Shown here piece by piece: positions 17,355-27,172 of a stretch of DNA of 64,000 nucleotides. Location of the stretch: NCBI GenBank assembly GCA_947588805.1, contig CANPYR010000002.1, positions 35,035-99,034 of the forward strand, given 5' to 3'. This DNA is from an uncultured Clostridia bacterium. GTDB taxonomy: Bacteria; Bacillota; Clostridia; Oscillospirales; Ruminococcaceae. Every line of letters begins with the position of its first letter. Position 1 is the stretch's first letter. A model generated the notes under the pieces. It was not told the DNA's origin. It saw only the letters and a program-made list of their open reading frames with translations, and made no database searches. Made by a program: the position numbers and the translations under genes.

Positions 17355-18544
17355 GCATATATACCGTCTCTCAGATTTCAAATATACTTTCCGCAAAATT
17401 AAGGACCGAACCCAAATTCAGGGGGATAGCGGTAAAAGGAGAAATAACGGATCTCGGCCGCGACAGGGCGGGGCATATGTATTTCCGTCTTACGGACGGG
17501 GACTGCTCGATAAAAGCGGTGATGTTTGCTCAGTACGCGGCGAAGCTGAGATTTGCGCCATTTGACGGGATTTCGGCGATAGCTTACGGAGCGCTCGACT
17601 ACTATCAGCGAGACGGAAGCTGCGAGATAAAGGTCGCACAGCTTCTTCCCGACGGCGCGGGAGCGGAGTATCTATCGCTTATAAAGCTTAAAGAAAAGCT
17701 TGAAGCGCTCGGGATATTCAGCGCCCCTAAGAAGCCGGTCCCGAAGTATCCGAAAAGCATAGCGGTAGTAACTTCGCCGGACGGCGCGGCCCTTCAGGAC
17801 ATAAAAAATATAACGTCAAGAAGATATCCGATAGCAAAGCTCACGGTTTTTCCGACTCTTGTACAGGGCGATTTCGCCCCGCAGGGGATAGTTTCAGCGC
17901 TTTCTATGGCCGACAGCTCCGGCGCGGACGTAATAATACTTACAAGGGGCGGCGGCTCGTCGGACGATCTTTCGGCATTTAACGCCGAGACCGTAGTTAT
18001 GGCCGTCGCGTCATGCAGTACTCCTGTGATCTCGGCGGTAGGTCATGAAACCGACTGGACTCTTTCGGATCTTGCGGCGGACCTGAGAGCGCCTACTCCG
18101 TCCGGAGCCGCAGAGCTCGCTACGCCGGATATAGCGGAGATGAGAAGAGAGCTTGATACTCTTTCGGCGCTTTTAAAGCATTCCGCGCTTTCAAGAATAG
18201 GAGCTCTCAGAGAAAATCTCAGGGGAATAGATTATATGCTTATAGGATATTCCTTAAGCTCAAGGATTAAGGCACGGCGAAAGGAGCTTGAAGCGCTCTC
18301 GGAGAGACTTGAAAACGGAGCGCAGCAAAAAATCAGGCTCGGAAGACTAAGGCTTGAAGCCATAGGCGGGCTTCTTGAAAGTCTCGACCCGCAGAGGGTA
18401 GTTTCACGCGGGTACGCGATCGTATACAAAAACGGGGAACTTATTCCGCAAGCGGACATGCTTTCCGCAAAGGACGAGATAAGAATAATAATGCGCGGCG
18501 GCTCAGTCGGCGCAGAGGTAACGGGTGAATTAGATGAATTATGA
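17351..18544 (+). CDS. xseA: exodeoxyribonuclease VII large subunit
   Basis: N-terminal OB domain (VKGEITDLGRDRAGHMYFRLTD), RGGGSSDDLSAFN. Confidence 0.97.
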   Translation: MSIYTVSQISNILSAKLRTEPKFRGIAVKGEITDLGRDRAGHMYFRLTDGDCSIKAVMFAQYAAKLRFAPFDGISAIAYGALDYYQRDGSCEIKVAQLLPDGAGAEYLSLIKLKEKLEALGIFSAPKKPVPKYPKSIAVVTSPDGAALQDIKNITSRRYPIAKLTVFPTLVQGDFAPQGIVSALSMADSSGADVIILTRGGGSSDDLSAFNAETVVMAVASCSTPVISAVGHETDWTLSDLAADLRAPTPSGAAELATPDIAEMRRELDTLSALLKHSALSRIGALRENLRGIDYMLIGYSLSSRIKARRKELEALSERLENGAQQKIRLGRLRLEAIGGLLESLDPQRVVSRGYAIVYKNGELIPQADMLSAKDEIRIIMRGGSVGAEVTGELDEL

Positions 18545-18710
18545 AGAATCTGTAAAAAGGCTCAGGGAGATATGCGACCTGTTAAGGAACGAATCAACGC
18601 CGCTTGAAGAAACCGCAAGGCTTTATAAAGAGGGAGCAAAGCTTTTGGAGGAATGCAAGAGCGCCCTTGATAAGGCCGAGAAGGAGATAACGGATGAAAA
18701 AAATATTTGA
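18534..18710 (+). CDS. xseB: exodeoxyribonuclease VII small subunit (58 aa)
   Basis: My translation: MNYEESVKRLREICDLLRNESTPLEETARLYKEGAKLLEECKSALDKAEKEITDEKNI*; overlaps xseA and ispA; absent from ORF track because of size. Confidence 0.93.
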   Translation: MNYEESVKRLREICDLLRNESTPLEETARLYKEGAKLLEECKSALDKAEKEITDEKNI

Positions 18711-19611
18711 AGACGGGATAAGCGCCGAGGTTTCTAAAATTAACGGGTATCTGTATAACGTTCCAGAGCTTGAGATAAAAGAGAATTCGCCGTGGGAAAA
18801 GGTTCTCGAAGCGGAAAAATATGCTCTCTCGGCAGGCGGCAAGAGGATAAGAGCGGTTATGGTCGTTGAATTTTACAAGCTCTTTTCCGGGGAAATATCC
18901 CCGCCGCCGCAGGTATATGAAGCTGCGTGCGCGATAGAGATGACTCACACGTTTTCTTTAATACACGACGATATGCCGGAGATGGACGACGACGATACAA
19001 GGCGTGGAAAACCATCCACGCATATAGCCTACGGAACGGCCGAAGCGCTTTTAGCTGGAGACGGACTTGCGATACTTCCGTATGAAATCATAGCAAGGCT
19101 GTCGGAGGAGGGGAAAATATCCCCCGAGACTGCCGTAAAGCTTATATCGGTTTTAAGCAAAAACGCCGGAAATAAGGGAATGATAGCCGGACAGACGCTC
19201 GACTTATGGAGCGAGGGAAGGCATGAGGAGATCGACGAGCCTTTTCTGCGAAAAATGTCGAAGCTTAAGACCGGAAGGATGCTGATCGCTTCCTGCGTTT
19301 TCGGAGCGGTTTTAGCCGGCGCGGACGACGAAAAGCTCCGCGACGCAGAAAAGTATGCGGAAAATATCGGACTTGCTTTCCAGATAATAGACGATATACT
19401 TGACGTAACATCAGACGCTTCCACGCTCGGAAAGCCGATAGGAAGCGATAAGGAAAGGCATAAGCCGACGTTTGCGGACCTGCTCGGAATATCCGGCGCG
19501 CAGAAGGAAGCGGAAAAACTCAGCGGCGAAGCCGCAGGGGTTCTTGAAAAATACCCCGGGAGCGAGCTTTTAAGGGAATACGCAGTCGAGCTTTGCAGAC
19601 GAAAATTCTGA
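18694..19611 (+). CDS. ispA: farnesyl diphosphate synthase / polyprenyl synthetase
   Basis: Aspartate-rich motifs LIHDDMPEMDDDD and IIDDILD. Confidence 0.95.
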   Translation: MKKIFEDGISAEVSKINGYLYNVPELEIKENSPWEKVLEAEKYALSAGGKRIRAVMVVEFYKLFSGEISPPPQVYEAACAIEMTHTFSLIHDDMPEMDDDDTRRGKPSTHIAYGTAEALLAGDGLAILPYEIIARLSEEGKISPETAVKLISVLSKNAGNKGMIAGQTLDLWSEGRHEEIDEPFLRKMSKLKTGRMLIASCVFGAVLAGADDEKLRDAEKYAENIGLAFQIIDDILDVTSDASTLGKPIGSDKERHKPTFADLLGISGAQKEAEKLSGEAAGVLEKYPGSELLREYAVELCRRKF

Positions 19612-19638
19612 TTTGAAATTTTGAAATGAAGTGATATC

Positions 19639-21453
19639 TTGAAATACAGGCTTTTGTCGCGGCTTGATCTGCCGCAGGAGCTTAAAAAGCTTTCGCTCAA
19701 GCAGGAAGAGGAGCTATGCGCCGAGATCAGGGATAAGATAATCTCCACCGTATCAAAAAACGGAGGGCACCTGAGTTCAAACCTCGGCGCGGTTGAGCTG
19801 ACTGTCGCTATTCATAAGGTATTTGATTCTCCGAACGACAAGATAGTATTCGACGTAGGGCATCAGAGCTATACGCATAAGCTTCTCACAGGGAGATACA
19901 AGGATTTTCACACCCTCAGAAAAAAAGGAGGGATTTCCGGTTTTACCCGTCCATCTGAATCGGAGCACGATTCAAATATCAGCGGCCACAGCTCTAATTC
20001 AATATCGGTAGCTCTCGGAATGGCGGAAGCCATGAGACTTTCCGGGGACGGTCATCACGTTGTCGCGGTGATAGGAGACGGCGCCATGACCGGCGGGCTT
20101 GCCTTTGAGGGACTGAATAACGCCGGAAATTCGGGCTGCAATATTATAGTTATACTGAATTATAACGAGATGTCGATCTCAAAAAATATCGGAGGTCTCG
20201 CGGCGTATCTTTCAGAGCTTCGCACAAAAGTGACCTACAGAAACATAAAATCCGGAGCAAAGAAGGTAATAGGCTCTATTCCTATTATCGGGAGCGGTAT
20301 CAGCAGCATAATCTCAGCGTCCAAGGACAGCATAAAGGAAAGAATACTTCATTCGACGATGTTTGAGGACTTCGGGTTTGAATTCATAGGACCGGTCGAC
20401 GGGCATAATCTTGAAAAGCTCGAGGCGGCTCTCAAAAGCGCCAAGGAGCTCGGTGGACCCGTCCTTGTTCAGGTTAATACCGTTAAAGGAAAAGGGTATG
20501 TGCCTGCGGAGCAGCAACCGGGAGAGTATCACGGCGTAGGTAAATTCGACGCCGAGACCGGCGAAAAGCAGGAGTCCGGACCGTCGTTCTCGGACGAATT
20601 CGGAAAAGAGCTTGCAAGGCTTGCAAAGAAGGACGAAAGGATCATAGGGATCACCGCCGCGATGAAATACGGCGTAGGGCTCAATCATTTCAACGACGGT
20701 TTGAAGGACAGGCTCTTTGACGTAGGGATAGCGGAGGAGCACGCGGTGAGCTTCGCAGCGGGACTTGCGACCATGGGGAAGCTTCCTGTATTTTCGGTAT
20801 ATTCGAGCTTCTTACAGCGCTCCTACGACGAGCTGATACACGATATCGCCATCCCGGGGCTTCATACGGTGCTTGCAATCTGCAACGCGGGGATAGTAGG
20901 CGAAGACGGCGAAACCCATCAGGGACTTTTCGATATACCTTTTCTCACGACGGTGCCGGGAGTGACTATTTACTCCCCGGCGGGGTATGAGGAAATGAGA
21001 CTGTGCCTAAATAAAGCGCTTTATGAGGATAAAGGGCTTTCGGCTGTAAGAATGCCGAAAGGCGGGGAGGATTTCATAGGAACTCCCACCACGGAATTTG
21101 AATACAAAAATCGCGGCTCTGATACGCTGATAATCGCATACGGAAGACTTTCTTCCGAAGCGGAAAAAGCTTCGCTTGATTTAGGAGCGGACCTTTTAAG
21201 GCTGACAAGGATATTCCCTTTACAGGATGAAGCTATAGAAATAATCCGTTCGCATAAATTTGCATATATCTTCGAGGAATGCATGAAGGAAGGCTCTGTC
21301 GGCGAAAAGATAGCGGCTCTCGCGCCCAATACGGTAAGAACTGCGATAGAAGACTTTGTGCCGTGCATGAGCGTCTGTGAAGCTTTTAAGCTTTACGGGC
21401 TGACGGCTGAAAAAATGACTGAAAAGATAAGGAGCCGGAATGCCGAGACTTGA
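19639..21453 (+). CDS. dxs: 1-deoxy-D-xylulose-5-phosphate synthase
   Basis: DVGHQSYTHKLLTGR, GDGAMTGG, FDVGIAEEHAVSFAAG. Confidence 0.97.
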   Translation: MKYRLLSRLDLPQELKKLSLKQEEELCAEIRDKIISTVSKNGGHLSSNLGAVELTVAIHKVFDSPNDKIVFDVGHQSYTHKLLTGRYKDFHTLRKKGGISGFTRPSESEHDSNISGHSSNSISVALGMAEAMRLSGDGHHVVAVIGDGAMTGGLAFEGLNNAGNSGCNIIVILNYNEMSISKNIGGLAAYLSELRTKVTYRNIKSGAKKVIGSIPIIGSGISSIISASKDSIKERILHSTMFEDFGFEFIGPVDGHNLEKLEAALKSAKELGGPVLVQVNTVKGKGYVPAEQQPGEYHGVGKFDAETGEKQESGPSFSDEFGKELARLAKKDERIIGITAAMKYGVGLNHFNDGLKDRLFDVGIAEEHAVSFAAGLATMGKLPVFSVYSSFLQRSYDELIHDIAIPGLHTVLAICNAGIVGEDGETHQGLFDIPFLTTVPGVTIYSPAGYEEMRLCLNKALYEDKGLSAVRMPKGGEDFIGTPTTEFEYKNRGSDTLIIAYGRLSSEAEKASLDLGADLLRLTRIFPLQDEAIEIIRSHKFAYIFEECMKEGSVGEKIAALAPNTVRTAIEDFVPCMSVCEAFKLYGLTAEKMTEKIRSRNAET

Positions 21454-22243
21454 TCAGGAAACGGTTCGCCGAGGGATTTGTCCGTCAAGAGAGCGCGCGA
21501 AGGAATATATAACCTCGGGACAGGTGAGCGTGAACGGCGTTGAGATAAAGAAGCCGTCGTTTGAAGTTTCCGAGACGGATATAATAGTTCTCAGCGGCGA
21601 GACTCTTAAATATGTCGGCCGCGGGGGATTAAAGCTTGAAAAGGCTCTTAAAAGCTTTGAAATCGATGCTTCGGGCCTTATCTGCCTTGACATAGGCGCT
21701 TCTACGGGAGGATTCACCGACTGCCTGCTTCAAAACGGCGCGAAAAAGGTCTATGCCGCGGATGTCGGCCGCGGACAGCTTTCAAAGAAGCTTTTAAACG
21801 ATAAAAGAGTTGTGAATATGGAGGGCGTAAACGTCAAGGACTTAAGCGCCGCGATGTTTGACGAAAAAATAGATTTTGCGGTATCGGATCTGTCGTTTAT
21901 CTCTTCAAGATTCTCGGCCGAAGCGATAAAAAGGATACTAACCGAAGGCAGCGGGGCGGCGATACTTATAAAGCCGCAGTTTGAAGCCGGGAAAAAATAT
22001 CTCGGAAAGTCCGGGATTGTAAAAGACAGAAACGCGCATGAGGATGTATTAAAAAGCCTTTGCGCATACTATAAAAGCATAGGTCTTAGCGTAAGGGGAC
22101 TTATTCCCTCGCCGATAACCGGCGGGGACGGAAATATTGAATATCTCGCACATCTTGTAAAGTCTGAAAGCTTTACGGATATTGATATAGACTACAGAGC
22201 GCTCGTAGATACTGCGTTCAAAGAAAAAGCGGTGAAGAAATGA
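21440..22243 (+). CDS. tlyA: TlyA family rRNA methyltransferase / S4-domain protein
   Basis: S4 domain plus CLDIGASTGGFTDCLLQNGA. Confidence 0.94.
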   Translation: MPRLDQETVRRGICPSRERAKEYITSGQVSVNGVEIKKPSFEVSETDIIVLSGETLKYVGRGGLKLEKALKSFEIDASGLICLDIGASTGGFTDCLLQNGAKKVYAADVGRGQLSKKLLNDKRVVNMEGVNVKDLSAAMFDEKIDFAVSDLSFISSRFSAEAIKRILTEGSGAAILIKPQFEAGKKYLGKSGIVKDRNAHEDVLKSLCAYYKSIGLSVRGLIPSPITGGDGNIEYLAHLVKSESFTDIDIDYRALVDTAFKEKAVKK

Positions 22244-23106
22244 CAGTTTTTGTATATCCGAATTTTGAAAAGCTGCACTCTCTTTCCTGTACCGTCGAGA
22301 CGTGCGGGATACTGAGTAAGCTTGGCTGCAAGATCCTGCTTCCCGATTTTGCAAAAGATAAAGCGGATTTTTCCGGCGCGGAGTTTCTTTCACAGGATGA
22401 AGCGGCGAAATCCTGCGATATAATGATCTCTATCGGCGGGGACGGGACCATACTTAAATGCGCGGGTATGGCCTCCATGAACCGAAAGGAGCTTTTGGGA
22501 ATAAACTGCGGCAGACTCGGATTCATGGCTTCTTTGGAGCTTGACGAGCTTGAATGCCTTAAAGCGCTTATCGAGGGAAATTACAGAGTCGAAGAAAGAA
22601 TGATGATAAGCGCGGGGATAATATATAACGGCGGCGAGATGAAAAAGCTTACCGCGCTTAACGAAGCGGTAATTTCAAACTACGGCGGCAGAGGGATCCA
22701 CGACTTCACGGTTCGAGCCGACGGTATCACGGTCTCGTCTTTAAGAGCCGACGGTCTGATATTTTCAACCCCTACCGGAGCTTCGGGATACTCGCTTTCG
22801 GCCGGCGGGCCGCTTATCGAGCCAACGCTTGACTGCATAGAATTCACGCAGATCTGTCCGCATTCGCTTTTTGCAAGAACTATGCTTTTTTCGCCGGATA
22901 AAAAGATAGAGATAAGATTTCACTCCGACGGAAGAACAAAAGCCGGAGTTTCGGTTGACGGAAGCGAGCCGATAGCGCTTGACGAATGCGATATGGTGAC
23001 GGTCGAGCGTGCGGATGAAAGGTTAAGGCTTATAGATATACGCGGGGGAAGCTATTTCAGGGCGATAAACTCAAAGCTTATGCAGCCCGCAAAGCCGCAG
23101 CAATAG
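22240..23106 (+). CDS. nadK: NAD+ kinase
   Basis: SIGGDGTILK, NYGGRGIHDFTVRADG..., STPTGASGYSLSAGGP. Confidence 0.96.
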   Translation: MTVFVYPNFEKLHSLSCTVETCGILSKLGCKILLPDFAKDKADFSGAEFLSQDEAAKSCDIMISIGGDGTILKCAGMASMNRKELLGINCGRLGFMASLELDELECLKALIEGNYRVEERMMISAGIIYNGGEMKKLTALNEAVISNYGGRGIHDFTVRADGITVSSLRADGLIFSTPTGASGYSLSAGGPLIEPTLDCIEFTQICPHSLFARTMLFSPDKKIEIRFHSDGRTKAGVSVDGSEPIALDECDMVTVERADERLRLIDIRGGSYFRAINSKLMQPAKPQQ

Positions 23107-23167
23107 AGTAACAGTAAACAAATATAACGGGAATTTATATGATCGCAGGAAAAATAAGGAGGAAAGG

Positions 23168-23617
23168 ATGAAAACAGACAGAAAAAAGGCGATACTCGAT
23201 ATCGTCACGCACTATGAAGTCGATACTCAGGAAACGCTCCAGGCGCTCTTGCTTGAACGCGGTTTTTCCGTTACTCAGGCCACCGTTTCGAGGGATATAA
23301 GGGAAATGAATCTTACGAAGGTTCTCGGAGAGGGCGGCAGCTATAAATATTCCGTCCCGAGAGCAGACAGGGACGGCGGCGCGCTTGCAAATCTTTCAAG
23401 ATATTTCGCCGACTCGGTATACGGAGTAGACAGGGCGATGAACACGGTAGTGATAAAGTGCCACGCCGGAGCCGCGAGCGCTGTATGCGCAAGGCTCGAC
23501 AACGCGGGCTACAGCGATATAGTAGGAACTCTCGCCGGAGACGATACTATTTTTGTTATGATGCGTTCTACCGAGGACGCGGAAAAGATGCTTAGCATAC
23601 TTGAAAAACTCTTGTAA
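23168..23617 (+). CDS. argR: arginine repressor
   Basis: QATVSRDIREMNLTKV and C-terminal GTLAGDDTIFVMM. Confidence 0.95.
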   Translation: MKTDRKKAILDIVTHYEVDTQETLQALLLERGFSVTQATVSRDIREMNLTKVLGEGGSYKYSVPRADRDGGALANLSRYFADSVYGVDRAMNTVVIKCHAGAASAVCARLDNAGYSDIVGTLAGDDTIFVMMRSTEDAEKMLSILEKLL

Positions 23618-23631
23618 AAGGAAGTACGGAA

Positions 23632-25305
23632 ATGCTGAAGGAGCTTCATATAGAGAACCTTGCGGTAATAGAAAACGCGACGATAGAGCTCGGCCCGCGC
23701 CTTAACGTGTTTACAGGCGAGACGGGCGCCGGAAAGTCTATCCTGATAGGCGGTATAAACGCGGTCCTCGGCCAGAGAGTTTCAAGGGAAATAGTCCGTG
23801 CGGGAGCGGAAAAAGCTTATGTTTCGGCAGTTTTTACCGATATCCCAGAGGAAGCCGTAAATAAGCTGAAAGAGCTTGGGATAGAGCCGGAGGACGAGCT
23901 GATAGTCTCGCGTGAAATATCACAGGACGGCAGGGGAGCGGCAAGGATAAATTCCCGCGCAGTAAGCGTTTCGGCGCTCAGGGAGCTCGGAAATCTTCTT
24001 ATAAACATCCACGGTCAGCACGACAGCCAGATACTTTTGGACCCCTCTAAGCATCTTGAAATACTTGACGGATACGCCATGACCGACGAGGTTCTTGAGG
24101 ACTACAGGGCTTCCTTCAGGGAGCTTCAGCTCACCGCGAGGGAGATGTCAAGAATAAGCAGGTCCGACCGCGAGACAAAGGCGAGAGCGGAATATCTTAA
24201 ATCCGTAATAAAAGAGATCGAGCCGCTTAAACCCGAGCCGGGCGAGGACATAGCTGTAGAAGAGAAATTCAGACTTCTTGACAATTCCGTAGAGCTTTCT
24301 AAAGCTTTGCACACGGCTTCGCTGCTTCTTTCGGGAGACGATGAGACGGACGGCGCTACAGAAGCCGTAAGATCCGCGCTTGATGAAATAAAAAGCTCAG
24401 AAGATATTTTTTCTGATCTTAAACCGTATGCCGAAAGGCTCGCTTCCGCGGAGATCGAGCTTTCGGATATCGCCGACGGGCTCGAGAGACTTTGCGAGTC
24501 ATTGGATATCGATCCCGCGGAATATGAAAGACTTTCACAGCGCAGAGACGATCTTACAAGGATAAAAAGAAAATACGGTCCCGAGCTTTCGGACGTAATA
24601 GAGCTCTGCGAAAAATCTCGCGAGGAGCTTACGAAGATCTCGGGCTCAGAGCTTGAGCTTGAAGAGCTTGCAAGAAAAAAATCGGAGCTTTTAGCTGTCG
24701 CTTCAAAGAAGGCTGAAAATCTCAGCCGTCTCAGAGAAGAAGCCGCAAAGCGATTCCGCGAACAGGTAGAAAACGAGCTGAGATTTCTTAATATGCCGGA
24801 CGTGAGGATAGAAATGCGGCTCGAAAGAGGAAAGCTTACCGGAAACGGCATGGACGGAGCGGAGCTTTTGATATCCTCAAACAGGGGAGAAGAGCCGAAG
24901 CCTGTGGCGAAGATAGCGTCGGGCGGCGAGCTTTCGAGGATAATGCTCGCGCTTAAAAGCGTTATATCCGACCGCGACTCTATCCCGACGATGATCTTTG
25001 ACGAGATAGACGCGGGAGTGAGCGGACGCGCGGCCCAAAAGATCGGTATCAAGCTCCGGGAGATATCAAGAAAGCGCCAGGTGCTCTGCGTAACTCACCT
25101 CGCTCAGATAGCGATAGTCGGAGACGATCATATACTTATAGAAAAATCCAGCGGCGAGCATAGAACCACCACCGAAATAAAACCGCTTGATTTCAAAGGC
25201 AGAACGCTCGAGATAGCAAGGATTCTCGGCGGGGACAATATCACCGAAACGGTGCTTAAAGACGCGGAAGAACAGCTTAGATCCGCGCTGGAAGGAGTAA
25301 AATAA
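23632..25305 (+). CDS. recN: DNA repair protein RecN
   Basis: GETGAGKSILIGGINAVLGQR, GGELSRIMLALK, FDEIDAGVSGRAAQKIG. Confidence 0.97.
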   Translation: MLKELHIENLAVIENATIELGPRLNVFTGETGAGKSILIGGINAVLGQRVSREIVRAGAEKAYVSAVFTDIPEEAVNKLKELGIEPEDELIVSREISQDGRGAARINSRAVSVSALRELGNLLINIHGQHDSQILLDPSKHLEILDGYAMTDEVLEDYRASFRELQLTAREMSRISRSDRETKARAEYLKSVIKEIEPLKPEPGEDIAVEEKFRLLDNSVELSKALHTASLLLSGDDETDGATEAVRSALDEIKSSEDIFSDLKPYAERLASAEIELSDIADGLERLCESLDIDPAEYERLSQRRDDLTRIKRKYGPELSDVIELCEKSREELTKISGSELELEELARKKSELLAVASKKAENLSRLREEAAKRFREQVENELRFLNMPDVRIEMRLERGKLTGNGMDGAELLISSNRGEEPKPVAKIASGGELSRIMLALKSVISDRDSIPTMIFDEIDAGVSGRAAQKIGIKLREISRKRQVLCVTHLAQIAIVGDDHILIEKSSGEHRTTTEIKPLDFKGRTLEIARILGGDNITETVLKDAEEQLRSALEGVK

Positions 25306-25847
25306 TGATTTTGGTATATCTTGCAAACGGCTACGAGGAAATAGAAGCTCTTTCGCCCGTTGACTGCTTAAGAAGATGCGAAAAAGAGGTAAAGACCGTA
25401 GGAGTTAATTCAAGAGCCGCGACCGGTTCCCACGGCATAACGGTTTTTTGCGACCTCATCGCCGAGGAAGTAATTCTTGACGGAAGCATAGAAATGATCA
25501 TACTTCCTGGAGGAATGCCGGGAACGTTGAATCTTGAAAAATCGCCCTACGTTCAAAAAGCCATAGACTATTGCGCCGAAAACGGTATCCCGATAGCCGC
25601 TATATGCGCGGCTCCGTCCGTTTTGGGGCATAAGGGACTTTTGAAGGGCAAGAAAGCGACCTGCTATCCCGGTTTTGAGGACCAGCTTATAGGCGCGGAA
25701 TTTGTCGATACCGCCGCAGTAACCGACGGAAAGATAATCACAGCCTGCGGAATGGGCTCCGCGCTTGAATTTTCGTATGAGATCGTCAGTACGCTGTTTA
25801 ACGCCGAGCGCGCGGAAAAGCTGATGAAAGCGCTCAATAAGAAGTGA
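25305..25847 (+). CDS. DJ-1/PfpI family protein
   Basis: VYLANGYEEIEALSPVDCLRR, IILPGGMPG, AAICAAPSVLG. Confidence 0.92.
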   Translation: MILVYLANGYEEIEALSPVDCLRRCEKEVKTVGVNSRAATGSHGITVFCDLIAEEVILDGSIEMIILPGGMPGTLNLEKSPYVQKAIDYCAENGIPIAAICAAPSVLGHKGLLKGKKATCYPGFEDQLIGAEFVDTAAVTDGKIITACGMGSALEFSYEIVSTLFNAERAEKLMKALNKK

Positions 25848-25867
25848 TGAAAGTGAAAGGATAAAAA

Positions 25868-27172
25868 ATGAGAGACGACATCTTTGATACCTACCTCCGT
25901 TCGATCATGAACAAGAGCGACCGAAAGAAGGAAGGGACAGAGGAAAATACCGAAACCGCAAGCTCAGGATCCGATCTGCCGGACGGGGTCGAGAACGAGA
26001 CCGAAGGCGGTACGATAAGCTTTGAAAAGGGTTCGGTCATAGCGACCGACGAGCGCTTAAAGCCGGCGGCGCAGGAGGAGATCATCCGGCCTGTTATCAG
26101 AGGAAAGCGCAAAAGAATAAGAAAAGCGAACTATTCCGCATACGGCGGTATAGTCCTTGCCACGCTCGTTATCTGCTGTTCGATCATTATTTCGCTCTTT
26201 GTTATCGTAGTAGGGCGGGATTTTCTCGGGATAGATACCGACGAAAACAGGTTCACGCTTTATATAGAATCCAACTGGACGATATCGGATATCGCAGACT
26301 ATCTTTATGAAAACGGGATAATCCAGTACCCCAAGCTCTTCACGCAGTACGCGAAGCTTCAGGTAGGGGACGGAGCGGTTTATCCCGGAGATATCGAGGT
26401 AAAGCGTTCTATGAGCTATCCTGAACTTATAGAAGCGCTTTCCGAAGCTCGCGACGTTCTTCCTACGGTTACGGTAACATTCACCGAGGGCCTTACGATA
26501 GACGACTGCGCGCGGATTCTTGAAGAGAACGAAGTCTGCTCCGCCGACGAATTCATCTTCGCATTTAATACAAACATATACGGCTTTGACTTTGAATCCC
26601 ATGTCAGCTCGTCGGGAATGAAATATTATAAGTATGAGGGATATCTTTTCCCGGATACCTACGAATTCTACGTCGGAGATTCGGTCTATAATATCGTGAG
26701 AAAGATCAAGGAGCGCACCGACGAGATAATGAACGCGGACTTTATCCGCGAATGCCAGGACGCCGGAAGGACAGTCGAAGAGGTCATAACTATGGCTTCC
26801 ATTCTTCAGCTTGAGTCGGGAGTCGGCGAAGAGATGAAAAATATCGCTTCGGTATTCTATAACCGTCTCGAGCACCCGGATATCTATCCGAGACTCCAGA
26901 CCGACGCGACCAACAAATATATCGAAGTCATCAAGAAAGGCTCGATGGTAGAGCTTCAGGAAATGATAGACGCGTACGATACCTACGTCTGCCAGGGACT
27001 TCCCGCCGGACCTATCTGCAATCCCGGAAAGGAAGCTATAGACGCGGCGCTTCATCCGAATGAAACGAATTATTACTTCTTCTGCTCGAGCGCCGAGACC
27101 GGAGAATTCTATTACGCCGAGACATATGCGGAACATCAGGAAAATATAAAAGCGGCGGGGCTTGAGGTATGA
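25868..27172 (+). CDS. mltG: endolytic transglycosylase MltG
   Basis: EEVITMASILQLESG, ASVFYNRLE, LQTDATNKY, GLPAGPICNPG. Confidence 0.95.
   Translation: MRDDIFDTYLRSIMNKSDRKKEGTEENTETASSGSDLPDGVENETEGGTISFEKGSVIATDERLKPAAQEEIIRPVIRGKRKRIRKANYSAYGGIVLATLVICCSIIISLFVIVVGRDFLGIDTDENRFTLYIESNWTISDIADYLYENGIIQYPKLFTQYAKLQVGDGAVYPGDIEVKRSMSYPELIEALSEARDVLPTVTVTFTEGLTIDDCARILEENEVCSADEFIFAFNTNIYGFDFESHVSSSGMKYYKYEGYLFPDTYEFYVGDSVYNIVRKIKERTDEIMNADFIRECQDAGRTVEEVITMASILQLESGVGEEMKNIASVFYNRLEHPDIYPRLQTDATNKYIEVIKKGSMVELQEMIDAYDTYVCQGLPAGPICNPGKEAIDAALHPNETNYYFFCSSAETGEFYYAETYAEHQENIKAAGLEV

Noticed and set aside
24126-25052. 308-aa Ser-rich antisense ORF opposite recN
   Set aside because: Ser-rich composition is typical of antisense frames in this genome; no start or SD support.
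26057-27136. Long antisense ORF (359 aa) opposite mltG
   Set aside because: Fully overlaps a well-supported gene; no recognisable domain; a product of codon bias in the sense frame.
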